Of a stretch of DNA of 64,000 nucleotides, positions 30,534 through 41,290 are shown one piece after another. The position numbers and the translations under genes are program-made. The notes below the pieces were generated by a model. The model saw only the letters and a list, made by a program, of their open reading frames with translations. It searched no databases and had not been told where the DNA came from. Position 1 is the first letter of the stretch. Every line of letters begins with the position of its first letter. This stretch comes from Candidatus Hydrogenedens sp. (GTDB lineage: Bacteria > Hydrogenedentota > Hydrogenedentia > Hydrogenedentales > JAEUWI01), in assembly GCA_016125095.1 (NCBI GenBank), contig WGMK01000016.1:62001-126000 (forward strand), given 5' to 3'.

Positions 30534-30556
30534 TCGGTCCCGCCACATTCGGCTTT

Positions 30557-30600
30557 CGCGCCGCCCGTGGAGCTGGTCTCCGTGGGCGGCGCGGTCTTTT
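30557..30600 (+). terminator. Strong rho-independent terminator after the 35-residue peptide
   Basis: A 16-bp stem with two G-U pairs (30557-30572 with 30578-30593) and a 5-base loop is followed by GTCTTTT. Confidence 0.85.
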
Positions 30601-30759
30601 CGTACGCGCCCGAAATAAAGGGATTGGCGTCTACGGTTAAATCGAAAGGCGGCGGCCCGTTCGGCAATGTTGGAACGCAACGCCCCGATGAGTACACTAC
30701 CCCTTCCCGGGATGCGGCATGGCCCCGATTCCCATACACTCACGGAGTACAGGACTTAA

Positions 30760-32397
<1,638 letters not shown>

Positions 32398-33660
32398 TCA
32401 GAACGCCTGGTTCCCCAGCAGCGCCGCAAGCCCTTCAACAAAGGCGGGCCGACGCCGCGGGTACCGGCGCTCCTTGATGGCCTTCAGGTACGCATCGACC
32501 CAGGCACGCGCTTCGTGTTCGCCGCGCGCGGCCTCGAGCGCGCGGAGGAACAACGCCGGGTCTTCCGGCACGAATCGGTAGTCTCGGCCGCCCCAGTCCC
32601 ACTTCGCGTCCAGCATCTGGTCGATAAGCCGCGCCGGCCGCAGGCGCTTCTGCAGGCCGCGGCAGGCGATGAGCTTGAGGCGGGGATTGCCGCGCGGCAC
32701 GGTGTGTACCACAAAGTCGCCCGAGGCTATCTCGGGCAGCACCATGCAGGTCATGTCGGTGGCGTTATAGGTCCGCGCCACAATCCGCACCATCTCGGCC
32801 TTGAGGTGCTCGGTATGCGCCACGGTGAGCAGGCGGTTGGGATTCACGTTCACCAGCAGCTGCAGATTCTTGTGAATGCCCAGTTCGTCGTAGCCTTCGA
32901 GCCACTGGGTCATATAGGCGAAGACCTCACGGCCATGTTCCTTGCGGCCATGACGATCGGGCAGGTAGAGGATTCCCGAGTAGTAGGGCTTTACGACATC
33001 CTCGGGCGCGCGCTCGTGAATGATGTGCAGCAGCTGATGTTCCATGCGAGAGAAGTCGCTGCACTCGAGGTGGTTCTTCGCCACGACCAATGCCCACGCC
33101 CCGCGCTTGGCATCCATGTTGCCGGCCTGCACGCGGAAGATCAGCTCGAGGCGGCCTTCCTGAAACAACTCGATCTTCATGCTTGAGAGCGGCGCATTGC
33201 CGATGGCCTCGCTGATGGTGGGCATGATGAACTGATCGCGCGTGCGGAAGTGGTACTCGACCGCACTGGCCAAAGTATCAAACTGGTAGTAGCGCTGAAT
33301 TTCGTTGCCCCAGTAGTCGTACATGGGCCGGAACCCTAACCACTGAATGCGCAACCCGCTCTTGCGGGAGCGGCCGGGCGTGGCCTTTCTGGGGGCCGGC
33401 TTGCGCACGGCGGGAGCAGCGTTACGCTTGGCTCCGGCGGGCGCAGCGTTCCGCTTGGCTCCGGCGGGCGCAGTGCTCCGCTTGGCACCGGCGGGCGCAG
33501 CGTTCCGCTTGGCTCCGGCGGGCGCGGCGCCCCGCGGGTTCCCGGCCGGTTTGGCGAGTTTGCGTGCACCGCCCGGGGCGGCTTTGCGTGCACCGCCCGG
33601 CGCGGGCCGGGATGAAGCGGAAGCCCGGGGTTTACCAGGTCGGGAAGGCGGTTTCGGCAT
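32398..33660 (-). CDS. Unknown protein with basic Ala/Pro-rich repeat N-terminus
   Basis: This 420-residue protein is one I do not recognise. Residues 1-105 are low-complexity and strongly basic (Lys/Arg/Ala/Pro/Gly), including four nine-residue repeats of the type AKRNAAPAG encoded by a 27-bp minisatellite. This part may bind nucleic acid or be disordered. Residues about 110-420 look globular, with landmarks [57 protein letters not shown] and [18 protein letters not shown]. The start has GAGAGG upstream. It is convergent with the acetolactate synthase-like gene with no base between the two stops, and divergent from rel. Confidence 0.75.
   Translation of the reverse strand: MPKPPSRPGKPRASASSRPAPGGARKAAPGGARKLAKPAGNPRGAAPAGAKRNAAPAGAKRSTAPAGAKRNAAPAGAKRNAAPAVRKPAPRKATPGRSRKSGLRIQWLGFRPMYDYWGNEIQRYYQFDTLASAVEYHFRTRDQFIMPTISEAIGNAPLSSMKIELFQEGRLELIFRVQAGNMDAKRGAWALVVAKNHLECSDFSRMEHQLLHIIHERAPEDVVKPYYSGILYLPDRHGRKEHGREVFAYMTQWLEGYDELGIHKNLQLLVNVNPNRLLTVAHTEHLKAEMVRIVARTYNATDMTCMVLPEIASGDFVVHTVPRGNPRLKLIACRGLQKRLRPARLIDQMLDAKWDWGGRDYRFVPEDPALFLRALEAARGEHEARAWVDAYLKAIKERRYPRRRPAFVEGLAALLGNQAF
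33425..33532 (-). repeat. 27-bp coding minisatellite, four units
   Basis: Four tandem 27-bp units (33425-33451, 33452-33478, 33479-33505, 33506-33532) begin CGCTTGGCTCCGGCGGGCGC. They differ by a few substitutions, most at the 3' end. They encode the nine-residue [13 protein letters not shown] repeats, so unit gain or loss keeps the frame. Confidence 0.85.
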
Positions 33661-33830
33661 GTCGGCCTCTCTGCGGCGCTCGGCTGCGCCGGGTGTCGTG
33701 TGGGGTTGTGCCGGGTATTGTACGGCCTGCGGCGGAGGGTTGCACCTTCCTGCGCGGAATAGCAGGCATCCCCGCAGCGTGTTACTATGGAGCCCCGGCC
33801 GCCCATGCGCATGCCGGGACGGAGAACAGG

Positions 33831-35855
33831 ATGCGCGAGAGTTTCATCAAATTACAGAAGCAGCTGAAGAAGCGCTTCCCCGACACCGACCCGAGCGTGC
33901 TTCGGGAGGCGTACCGCCGTGCCGACAAGGCGCACAAGGGCCAGCTGCGATCCTCCGGAGAGCCGTACATCCTGCATCCACTGATGGTGGCCCAGATTCT
34001 CGCCGGCATCGGCATGGACCCCATCACCTGCGCCGCTGGCATCCTGCACGACGTGCTCGAGGATACCGACGTCACCTTCGCGGATCTGAAAGCGGACTTC
34101 GGGGCGGAAATCGCCGGGCTGGTCGAGGGCGTGACGAAGATCGGCGGCCTGACCTTTGCCGAGCAGGAGGTATCGGCCGAGGCGAAGCAGGCGAACAACA
34201 TCCGCAAGATGCTGGTGGCGACGGCGAAGGACGTCCGCGTGATCATCATCAAGCTGGCGGACCGGCTGCACAACATGCGGACCATCGAGTACCTGCCCGA
34301 GGCCAAGCGCCGCCGCATCGCGCGCGAGACGCTGGACGTATACGCACCGCTGGCGCACCGGCTGGGCGTGTCCGCGTGGAAGTGGGAACTCGAGGACCAC
34401 GCCTTCCACACGCTGATGCCGGAAGAATACAAGGAGATATCGCGCCAGCTGGCCATGCGCCGCCGCGACCGCGAACATTTCATCAACGAGACGGCCGCCG
34501 CGCTGGAGCGTTCGCTGCGCGAAGCCGAAATCGACGCGCGCGTCATCGGCCGGCCCAAGCACCTCTACAGCATCTACCGCAAGATGGTGGAGCACGGCAA
34601 GGATTTCCACGAGGTGATGGACCTGCACGGCGTCCGCATCATCACGCAGACGCCCGGCGATTGCTACAACGCGCTGGGGGTGGTGCATGCCTTGTGGACG
34701 CCGGTGCCGGGGCGGATGAAAGACTACATCGCCATGCCGAAGCTGAACATGTACCAGGCGCTGCACACCACGGTGATGCGCGAAATCGGCCGGCCGATGG
34801 AGGTGCAGATCCGCACAGAGGAAATGGACCGACTCGCGCGCGAGGGCATCGCCGCGCACTGGACCTACAAGGAGGGCGCCAAGGCCTCCGACGCCAAGAT
34901 GGACAAGCAGCTCTCGTGGTTCCGTCAGATGTACGAGTGGCTGAAGGACGCGCACGCCCCCGAGGAACTCGTGGAGAGCATGCAGCGCGACTTCACGGTC
35001 TCGAACATCTACGTGTTCACGCCGAAGGGCGAGGTGAAGGAATTGCCCCGCGGCGCGACGCCGCTGGACTACGCCTACATGATCCACAGCGACATCGGGC
35101 ACCACTGCATCGGCGCGAAGGTGAACGGACGCATGGTGCCGCTGCGTTACCACCTGCAGACCGGCGACGTGGTGGAGGTGCTGCAATCGAAGAACCAGCG
35201 TCCGCACCTGGACTGGGTAGACATCGTGGTCACAGGACGGGCGCGCACGCGCATCCGCCAGCACCTGCGCGAGCTGGGCATGCTGGACCCCATTCACGAC
35301 CCGATGGTGAAGGCGCCCGAGGCCGCGGCCGAACCCGCCCCCATGCGGCGCGAGCGGCTGGACGTGGCGCCGGTGGACGAATCCACGCGCGCCAAGCTGC
35401 TGCGCGTGGATGGCGAGAGCGGCTACGAGGTGAAGTTCGCCAAGTGCTGCCACCCCATGCCGGGCCACCCCGTGGTGGGCTACATGACCAAGCTGGGCAT
35501 GAGCATCCACCGCGCGGACTGCAAGAGCTTCGCGAAGTCGAAGCCGGACCCCGACCGCATACACGCCGCCAGCTGGGACGGCGACGAGGAATTCGAGCAG
35601 ACCGTGCGCGTGCGCGTGGGCGCGCGGCCGAATGTACTCGCCGATATCACCGCCGTGCTGCGGCCCATCAACGTCGACATCGTCCGCGCCGAATACCGCC
35701 CGGGCGAGGAAGGCAGCAGCTACTTCGACTTCACCTTCCGCACCTCGGACACCTCGCAGATGCCGCGCATCGCGCGGGCGCTCCGCACGGTCGCCGGCGT
35801 GCAGAAAATCGGCTCGCTGCCGGAAGAAGTCGTGCCGTTCGCGAGGGTCGGGTGA
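33831..35855 (+). CDS. rel: RelA/SpoT-type bifunctional (p)ppGpp synthetase/hydrolase
   Basis: This 674-residue Rel protein starts at ATG 33831 with GGAG nine bases upstream; an open frame further 5' is not coding. The hydrolase HD domain is intact ([30 protein letters not shown] with the HDxxED motif). The synthetase domain is intact ([20 protein letters not shown]). A TGS domain ([23 protein letters not shown]), a zinc/conserved-cysteine region ([20 protein letters not shown]) and a C-terminal ACT domain follow. Both synthesis and degradation of (p)ppGpp are predicted. Its stop overlaps the GTG start of uvrB by 4 bp. Confidence 0.95.
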   Translation: MRESFIKLQKQLKKRFPDTDPSVLREAYRRADKAHKGQLRSSGEPYILHPLMVAQILAGIGMDPITCAAGILHDVLEDTDVTFADLKADFGAEIAGLVEGVTKIGGLTFAEQEVSAEAKQANNIRKMLVATAKDVRVIIIKLADRLHNMRTIEYLPEAKRRRIARETLDVYAPLAHRLGVSAWKWELEDHAFHTLMPEEYKEISRQLAMRRRDREHFINETAAALERSLREAEIDARVIGRPKHLYSIYRKMVEHGKDFHEVMDLHGVRIITQTPGDCYNALGVVHALWTPVPGRMKDYIAMPKLNMYQALHTTVMREIGRPMEVQIRTEEMDRLAREGIAAHWTYKEGAKASDAKMDKQLSWFRQMYEWLKDAHAPEELVESMQRDFTVSNIYVFTPKGEVKELPRGATPLDYAYMIHSDIGHHCIGAKVNGRMVPLRYHLQTGDVVEVLQSKNQRPHLDWVDIVVTGRARTRIRQHLRELGMLDPIHDPMVKAPEAAAEPAPMRRERLDVAPVDESTRAKLLRVDGESGYEVKFAKCCHPMPGHPVVGYMTKLGMSIHRADCKSFAKSKPDPDRIHAASWDGDEEFEQTVRVRVGARPNVLADITAVLRPINVDIVRAEYRPGEEGSSYFDFTFRTSDTSQMPRIARALRTVAGVQKIGSLPEEVVPFARVG

Positions 35856-37879
35856 TCGATACCGAACGCTTCGAACTCGTGACGGAGTTCGCCCCTTCGG
35901 GCGATCAGCCGCAGGCTATCGAGGACCTCGTGCGGGGCGTTGAGGAAGGACTGCCGCATCAGGTGCTGCTCGGCGTGACCGGTTCGGGCAAGACCTTTAC
36001 GATCGCGAACGTGATTGCCCGCACCAACCGGCCGGCGCTCATCCTCGCGCCGAACAAGATTCTCGCGGCGCAGCTCTACGGCGAGTTCAAGGAGCTCTTC
36101 CCCCACAACGCCGTCGAGTACTTCGTCAGCTATTACGACTACTACCAGCCCGAGGCCTATGTGCCGACGACGGATACGTTCATCGAGAAGGACGCGTCGA
36201 TCAACGACGAGATCGACAAGATGCGCCACTCGGCCACGCGCGCGCTGCTCACCCGGCGCGACTGCATCATCGTGGCCAGCGTGTCGTGCATCTACGGCAT
36301 CGGCTCGCCAGAAACCTATTCGCAGATGCGCGTGGAACTGGCGCCGGGCGAAACCTGCGACCGCGACAAGATGGTGGCCGCGCTCATTGCCATGCAGTAC
36401 CGCCGCAACGACGTGGATTTCCACCGCGGCACCTTCCGCGTGCGCGGCGATTGCGTGGATATCTTTCCGGCCTACGAAGCCGAACGCGCGCTGCGGGTGG
36501 AGTTCTTCGGCGACGAGATTGAGAACCTGACCGAGATCGATCCGCTCCGAGGCACGGTGCTGCGCAAGGTGCGCCGCACCGCCGTCTATCCCGGCACCCA
36601 CTACGCCGCCTCGCAGGACACGCTGTCTCAGGCGATTAAGGGCATCCAGCACGAGCTCATCGAGCGGCTGGCCGAACTGCGCAGCGACCGCGTGGGCGAC
36701 GAGGTGTCGAAGAACGAACTCTACGCCCAGCGCCTGGAGCAACGTACGAATTACGACCTCGAGCTCCTGCGCGAGCTGGGCTTCTGCAGCGGCATCGAGA
36801 ACTATTCGCGGCACCTGGACGGACGCATGCCGGGCGAACCGCCCTATACGCTGCTCGACTACTTCGCCGACGACTTCCTGCTGATCGCGGACGAGAGCCA
36901 CATGATGCTGCCGCAGGTGGGGGCGATGTACAAGGGCGACCGCTCGCGCAAGGACATGCTCGTGGAGTACGGCTTCCGGCTGCCCTGCGCCCGCGACAAC
37001 CGCCCGTTGCGGCTCGAAGAATTCGAGGCCAAGCTGAACCAGGCGATCTATGTGAGCGCCACCCCCGGCAAGTACGAGCTGGAAAAGAGCGAGGGCCTCA
37101 TCGTCGAGCAGGTGGTGCGCCCCACCGGCCTGATCGACCCGGAAGTGGAAGTCCGCCCGGTGGCCAACCAGGTGGACGACCTGCTGGACGAGGTGCGCGC
37201 GCGGGCCAAGCGAGGCGAGCGTGTGCTGATTACCACGCTGACCAAGCGCATGGCGGAAGACCTGACCGATTACTACCGCGACCTCGGCGTGCGCGTGCGC
37301 TACATGCACGCCGACGTGGAAACGCTCGAGCGCATCGAGCTGATCCGCGAACTGCGCAGCGGCGAATACGATGTACTGGTGGGTATCAACCTGCTGCGCG
37401 AGGGCCTCGACCTGCCCGAAGTCTCGCTCGTCGCCATTCTCGACGCGGACAAGGAGGGCTTCCTGCGCGGCGAAACCAGCCTGATTCAGACCTGCGGCCG
37501 CGCCGCCCGCAACGTGGACGGCCGGGTCATCATGTACGCCGACAAGATCACAGGGTCGATGCAGCGCGCGATGGACGAAATGGAGCGCCGTCGCGAAAAG
37601 CAGATTGCCTACAACACCGAGCACGGCATTACCCCGCAGACCGTGCGGACCTCCGTGAAGAACCTCCTCAACACCATCGTCGAACGCGACACCGTCGTGC
37701 TGCCCATGGCCGCCGAGGAGACCGCGATCTACGGCTCCGCCAAGAAAATGCAGCAGGCCATCGACAAGCTCAAAAAGCAGATGAAAGCCGCCGCTGACAA
37801 GATGGACTTCGAAAACGCCGCCGAACTCCGCGACCGCATCAAGGCCCTCGAACGCCGCCAGATTGAGGAAGGGCTGTAG
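35852..37879 (+). CDS. uvrB: UvrABC excinuclease subunit B
   Basis: This 675-residue UvrB starts at GTG 35852, within the GTGA overlap with rel. Walker A is [11 protein letters not shown]. The beta-hairpin that probes damage is [20 protein letters not shown]. The Walker B-like motif is [12 protein letters not shown]. Helicase motifs V-VI are [20 protein letters not shown] and QTCGRAARN. The C-terminal UVR motif is [19 protein letters not shown], which contacts UvrC. Length and motifs are normal. The 4-bp overlap makes its translation dependent on rel, an unusual operon pairing. Confidence 0.97.
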   Translation: MIDTERFELVTEFAPSGDQPQAIEDLVRGVEEGLPHQVLLGVTGSGKTFTIANVIARTNRPALILAPNKILAAQLYGEFKELFPHNAVEYFVSYYDYYQPEAYVPTTDTFIEKDASINDEIDKMRHSATRALLTRRDCIIVASVSCIYGIGSPETYSQMRVELAPGETCDRDKMVAALIAMQYRRNDVDFHRGTFRVRGDCVDIFPAYEAERALRVEFFGDEIENLTEIDPLRGTVLRKVRRTAVYPGTHYAASQDTLSQAIKGIQHELIERLAELRSDRVGDEVSKNELYAQRLEQRTNYDLELLRELGFCSGIENYSRHLDGRMPGEPPYTLLDYFADDFLLIADESHMMLPQVGAMYKGDRSRKDMLVEYGFRLPCARDNRPLRLEEFEAKLNQAIYVSATPGKYELEKSEGLIVEQVVRPTGLIDPEVEVRPVANQVDDLLDEVRARAKRGERVLITTLTKRMAEDLTDYYRDLGVRVRYMHADVETLERIELIRELRSGEYDVLVGINLLREGLDLPEVSLVAILDADKEGFLRGETSLIQTCGRAARNVDGRVIMYADKITGSMQRAMDEMERRREKQIAYNTEHGITPQTVRTSVKNLLNTIVERDTVVLPMAAEETAIYGSAKKMQQAIDKLKKQMKAAADKMDFENAAELRDRIKALERRQIEEGL

Positions 37880-38033
37880 CGTTCCCTTGAAATGCGAATA
37901 ATGCTCCGAAAAGCTAATTTGCTCAACATTTGCTTTAAATTTGCTTTTCGTAACTGGCTTCATACCAACAACTTGCTGAGGACAGCACGCCTTTATCCCC
38001 CTGTGGGCGACCTGCCCCCCTTTCCCCCTTGGC

Positions 38034-38055
38034 ATCTCTGCGCCTTTGCGTGAAA
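38034..38055. repeat. Short dispersed repeat (CGCAAAGGCGC type), copy 1
   Basis: TCTCTGCGCCTTTGCGTGAAAC lies in the non-coding stretch between uvrB and marR. A related sequence in the opposite orientation is at 52481-52506. Together with the poorly structured bases 37880-38030, it looks like decayed intergenic repeat material. Confidence 0.4.
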
Positions 38056-38073
38056 CTCCTCCGTTCCAGTTAC

Positions 38074-38102
38074 TTGACATATCAACTATTGTGTGGTAAA
38101 CT
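38074..38102 (+). promoter_or_regulatory. marR promoter with overlapping palindromic operator
   Basis: TTGACA (38074-38079) and TAAACT (38097-38102) have a 17-base spacer. The -35 lies inside the palindrome TTGACATATCAA (38074-38085). The wider block ACTTGACATATCAACTATTG recurs, with two changes, before the pirin gene, which is a strong sign that the MarR protein binds here and autoregulates. Confidence 0.7.
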
Positions 38103-38126
38103 TTCGACAGCTACGGAGACCACCGG

Positions 38127-38606
38127 ATGACGGAGCTGGAGCAATCGATAAAGTTGAAGCGCGGTTTCCGGTCGCTGCGGGAAGAGGCCATGCTGAACCT
38201 CGTGCGGACCGTGGACCAGACGCAGATCGCGTTTACGCGGCTCTTCCGGGAACACGGCATCACGCCGCAGCAGTACAACGTGCTGCGGATTCTCAGCGGC
38301 GCGGGCGAACCCCTCCCCTGCCTGGAAGTGGCGGCGCGGATGGTGACGGTGGTTCCGGCGATTACGGGCCTCATCGACCGCCTGGAGAAGGCCGGGCTCG
38401 CGGTGAGAAAGCGCTGCGCGGACGACCGCCGCATCATTTTTGTTGAACTGACCCCCGGCGGACGCGGCCTGCTGAAGGCCCTCGAGGAGCCCGTCGACCG
38501 GCTGCACGAGGAACTGCTCGGGCAGTTGACCGACACTGAATTGAAGACCCTGATCCGACTCGCGGCGAAGGCCCGCGAGACGGCCGAGGAACGGAACGGC
38601 GCCTAA
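38127..38606 (+). CDS. MarR-family transcriptional regulator
   Basis: This 159-residue winged-helix regulator has the DNA-recognition core PQQYNVLRILSGAG, LEVAARMVTVVPAITGLIDR and the wing ADDRRIIFVELTPGG, all typical of MarR. A terminal helical dimerisation region follows. The usual oxidant-sensing N-terminal cysteine of OhrR is not apparent. It lies upstream of, and co-oriented with, a pirin gene. Identical-type palindromes precede both genes, so it most likely represses itself and pirin until a phenolic or oxidative signal binds. Confidence 0.9.
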   Translation: MTELEQSIKLKRGFRSLREEAMLNLVRTVDQTQIAFTRLFREHGITPQQYNVLRILSGAGEPLPCLEVAARMVTVVPAITGLIDRLEKAGLAVRKRCADDRRIIFVELTPGGRGLLKALEEPVDRLHEELLGQLTDTELKTLIRLAAKARETAEERNGA

Positions 38607-38643
38607 TCCCGCCCCCAACGGAGGCGATGCGCCGCCCAAAAAC

Positions 38644-38655
38644 TTGATATATCAA
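38644..38655 (+). promoter_or_regulatory. Palindromic operator before the pirin gene
   Basis: This is a perfect 12-bp palindrome, TTGATATATCAA, within ACTTGATATATCAACCATTG. It matches the block upstream of marR at 18 of 20 positions. It lies 30 bp before the pirin ATG, and GAAAGGAG follows it as ribosome site. Confidence 0.7.
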
Positions 38656-38684
38656 CCATTGACCCCAACGAAAGGAGTCTACTC

Positions 38685-39383
38685 ATGATCACCACCCGTA
38701 AATCCGACACGCGCGGACATGCCGACCATGGCTGGCTGGACAGCAAGCACTCGTTCTCGTTCGCGCACTACTACGACCCTGCGCACATGGGCTTTCGCTC
38801 GCTGCGGGTGTTCAACGACGACCTGATCGGCGGCGGCGGCGGCTTTCCGCCCCACCCCCACAACGACATGGAGATCGTGTCCTACGTGACGCGCGGCGCG
38901 CTGCGCCACCGCGACAATATGGGCAACGAGAGCGTGCTGCGCGCGGGCGCCATGCAGCGGATGACCGCGGGCACGGGCGTCATCCACAGCGAGTTCAACG
39001 ACTCGGACACCGAGCCGGCGCACTTGTATCAGATTTGGATTCTGCCCGAGCGCCGCGGCATCGCGCCGGGCTACGAGGAAGCCGTGCTGGCGGAAACGCC
39101 CGCGGTGGACGGATGGCAGCTGATTGCCGCGCCCGAAGGCGCGGGCGGCGCGATGACCATCCATCAGGATACGAAGCTGTATCGCGGCGTGGCGGCGGCC
39201 GGCGAGACCCTGCGCCATACGCTCGCGAGCGGTCGCGGCGCCTGGCTGCACGTGGTACGCGGCGCAATCACGCTCAACGGCGCAGCGCTCACGGCAGGCG
39301 ACGAGGCCCAGACCGAGGACGAGACCGCGCTGGAGATCGCAGCCACGGACGACGCCGAAGTGCTACTGTTCGATGTCGCGTAA
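38685..39383 (+). CDS. Pirin family protein (YhhW-like)
   Basis: This 232-residue bicupin starts at ATG 38685. The N-terminal cupin has the pirin metal ligands in FPPHPHNDMEIVSYV and GTGVIHSEFND (His, His, His, Glu). Bacterial homologues such as YhhW show quercetin 2,3-dioxygenase activity, while others act as redox-linked regulators, so the physiological substrate is open. The C-terminal cupin is more degenerate. The gene directly follows the MarR regulator and its own copy of the operator, which suggests induction by aromatic or oxidative stress. Confidence 0.9.
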   Translation: MITTRKSDTRGHADHGWLDSKHSFSFAHYYDPAHMGFRSLRVFNDDLIGGGGGFPPHPHNDMEIVSYVTRGALRHRDNMGNESVLRAGAMQRMTAGTGVIHSEFNDSDTEPAHLYQIWILPERRGIAPGYEEAVLAETPAVDGWQLIAAPEGAGGAMTIHQDTKLYRGVAAAGETLRHTLASGRGAWLHVVRGAITLNGAALTAGDEAQTEDETALEIAATDDAEVLLFDVA

Positions 39384-39422
39384 AAACAAGCGCGCCGCCT
39401 CCGGAAACCGGAGGCGGCGCGC
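39382..39422 (-). terminator. Terminator between pirin and the pseudopilin gene
   Basis: A perfect 15-bp stem (39390-39404 with 39408-39422) and AAA loop are followed on the minus strand by TTGTTTTTA. It serves the minus-strand pseudopilin gene (stop at 39441). On the plus strand it may also stop pirin transcripts, though the T-run is weak. Confidence 0.85.
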
Positions 39423-39440
39423 CATTGGTTAATACGGGTA

Positions 39441-40487
39441 TCAGGGCACGTAGATATACGGGCCGTAGCCGTTCGGCGCGCGCAGGCTCGGCAGGCTGTT
39501 CGGCAGAATCTCGCCCGCATCAATGCCTGAGCCGTTGTAGAACGAGGCAATCTCGGCCGCCGGGTTGATCTGGCCCCCGGTGTAGCCCGTCGCCGGGCGG
39601 TCGTTGTTGAACGTATACACCGCGCGTCCCTCGGCCTGGCTAATGCGCGACTGGTAATGGAAGTCCAGTTCGCCGTTGCCGTTCAGGTCGCGCGTGGCGA
39701 GGAAATACGACCGCAGCGCGGCCACGTGGTACCGGTCTTCCGGCGCAATGTTGTTGATGAAGGGCGGATCATCCACCAGGCCGAAGGTGTCGCCGCCCGG
39801 CCCCACGCTGATCAGCACGTAGGCATCGTAGTTCGACGGCGGGAATGTCAGCCCGGCGATTTCCGCGCCCGGCTCCGTGGGGTCCCACGTGGTGGCGAGG
39901 AAATCGTTCTTGCGCAACCAATAGCGCTTGGCCCGCTCGAACTGGCGCGTGTTCACCGGAATGTAGATGAACGGGCGGCGGTCTTCCGCCAGCTGCTGCC
40001 CCACGGCGCCGCCGAGGTTCGTGCCCGTATAAATCTCTTCATAGACATTCGGGTCGTAGCTGAAATCGCTCACGCCCTGCGTGGCAATGGGCGCGAACTC
40101 GAGCAGGCTCAGCGAATCCGGATTGTCCAGCTTGGTGCTGTAGCCCTGCGAAAACTCGTCGAACTCGTCCTCGACGTTGTACAGGTTCAGCGTCGCCATG
40201 AAGTTGTTGATGTTGAAGTAGCGCTGCGCGTTGTTGAACAGGTCCGGCACTTCGTTCCGCGTACTGAACCAGCGGTAGCCATAGGCCGGGGGGAACGAAC
40301 TGCTGTCTGCGTAATACTGCGTTAACTGCGTGCGCAGGTCGTTCATGGCGCCGGTCATGCGGGCCAGTTTGGCGCGCTCGAGCGCCCGCGGCAGCGCCAC
40401 CGCGATGATGCTCGCCAATATGGCGATAATGGCCACCACGACCAGCAATTCCACCAATGTAAAGCCCGAACGCGAACGCGTAGCCAT
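39441..40487 (-). CDS. Type II secretion/pilin-like protein with prepilin signal
   Basis: This 348-residue protein starts at ATG 40487 (GGGAG upstream). The leader ATRSRSG precedes FTLVELLVVVAIIAILASI, a class III prepilin signal. The helix continues as ALPRALERAKLARMTGAMNDLRTQL, typical of GspG/PulG-like N-termini. The remaining ~300 residues are not similar to major pseudopilins; they include YYADSSSFPPAYGYRWFSTR and RDLNGNGELDFHYQS. No H-X9-DG motif is present, unlike the pseudopilin at 13-14 kb. It is probably assembled by a pilus or type II machine elsewhere in the genome. It has its own promoter and terminator, so it is monocistronic. Confidence 0.82.
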   Translation of the reverse strand: MATRSRSGFTLVELLVVVAIIAILASIIAVALPRALERAKLARMTGAMNDLRTQLTQYYADSSSFPPAYGYRWFSTRNEVPDLFNNAQRYFNINNFMATLNLYNVEDEFDEFSQGYSTKLDNPDSLSLLEFAPIATQGVSDFSYDPNVYEEIYTGTNLGGAVGQQLAEDRRPFIYIPVNTRQFERAKRYWLRKNDFLATTWDPTEPGAEIAGLTFPPSNYDAYVLISVGPGGDTFGLVDDPPFINNIAPEDRYHVAALRSYFLATRDLNGNGELDFHYQSRISQAEGRAVYTFNNDRPATGYTGGQINPAAEIASFYNGSGIDAGEILPNSLPSLRAPNGYGPYIYVP

Positions 40488-40536
40488 GAGCCGTCTCCCA
40501 AGTCGGTACCTGCAAAAGCCTGCTTCCGTCGCTATC

Positions 40537-40565
40537 ATGATAGCATGCGATCCCCGGGCGGTCAA
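40537..40565 (-). promoter_or_regulatory. Sigma-70-type promoter of the pseudopilin gene, with palindrome
   Basis: On the minus strand TTGACC (40560-40565) and TATCAT (40537-40542) have a 17-base spacer, and the 5' untranslated region would be about 43 bases. The -10 lies inside the perfect 14-bp palindrome GCTATCATGATAGC (40531-40544), a possible operator. Confidence 0.65.
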
Positions 40566-40760
40566 CAGATCCGCCGCGGAAATACCGCGCTAACCTAAAA
40601 CACGACAACAGGATACGAAAGTGCGCAAGCAAAGAAAGCCGCACAGCGGCTCGCACTTTGCGCTATTTTAGCCCGGCGCGCCGCGTGAACAGAATGCGGG
40701 CTGGCGCGTTATCGTGTCGAAGGCCCGGCCGGCCGCAACGAAGTGAACAGGGAAACGACT

Positions 40761-41288
40761 ATGCAACCACCGGAACACGCGGCGTGGATACGCGAGGCGC
40801 TCGACCGATACGAACGGCACCTCGTGCGCTACGCCCGAAGCATCACCGGAGACGTCGAACGGGCCAGGGATGTCGTTCAGGAGACCTTCCTGAAGCTGTG
40901 CAAGGCCGACCGCGCGAAGGTGGACGACCACCTCGCCGCCTGGCTCTACACCGTCGCCCGAAATCACGCGCTCTCGGTGGTCCGAAAGGAAGGACGGATG
41001 GATACCCTCTCCGATGCGCAGGCCCACGGCCTGCGCGATGATGCCGCCGGCCCGCTCGAACAGGCCGCCGCCAATGAAACCAACGCCCGTGTGCTCGCGC
41101 TGCTCGAACAATTGCCCGAAGAACAGCGCGAAGCCTGCCGCCTGAAATTCCAGGACGGTCTCACCTGCCGCGAAATCGCGCAGATCATGGAGGTCTCGCT
41201 CGGCAAGGTCAGCAAACTGCTGACCGGAGCCCTCGCCAGCCTCCGCAAAGAACTCACCGCCGGCGGCCTGTCCGCCGAGGAGGCCTAG
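40761..41288 (+). CDS. ECF-type RNA polymerase sigma factor
   Basis: This 175-residue sigma factor starts at ATG 40761; a GTG at 40743 is possible, but AGGGAAAC better serves 40761. Region 2 is RYARSITGDVERARDVVQETFLKLCKA with the core-binding and -10 recognition helices, ending YTVARNHALSVVRKE. Region 4 is LPEEQREACRLKFQDGLTCREIAQIMEVSLGKVSKLL, a helix-turn-helix for the -35. It lies 2 bp before a membrane protein with an anti-sigma-like N-terminus, so the pair is probably a sigma/anti-sigma unit. Confidence 0.9.
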   Translation: MQPPEHAAWIREALDRYERHLVRYARSITGDVERARDVVQETFLKLCKADRAKVDDHLAAWLYTVARNHALSVVRKEGRMDTLSDAQAHGLRDDAAGPLEQAAANETNARVLALLEQLPEEQREACRLKFQDGLTCREIAQIMEVSLGKVSKLLTGALASLRKELTAGGLSAEEA

Positions 41289-41290
41289 TC

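Noticed and set aside
33347..35851. uvrB frame open for 2.5 kb upstream, suggesting a giant fusion
   Set aside because: Rel is clearly encoded there in another frame; the UvrB homology begins only at 35852, where a GTG start and coupling signal exist.
35720..38080. A 786-codon minus-strand frame opposite uvrB
   Set aside because: Shadow of uvrB and the adjacent intergenic DNA; no recognisable motifs and no ribosome site.
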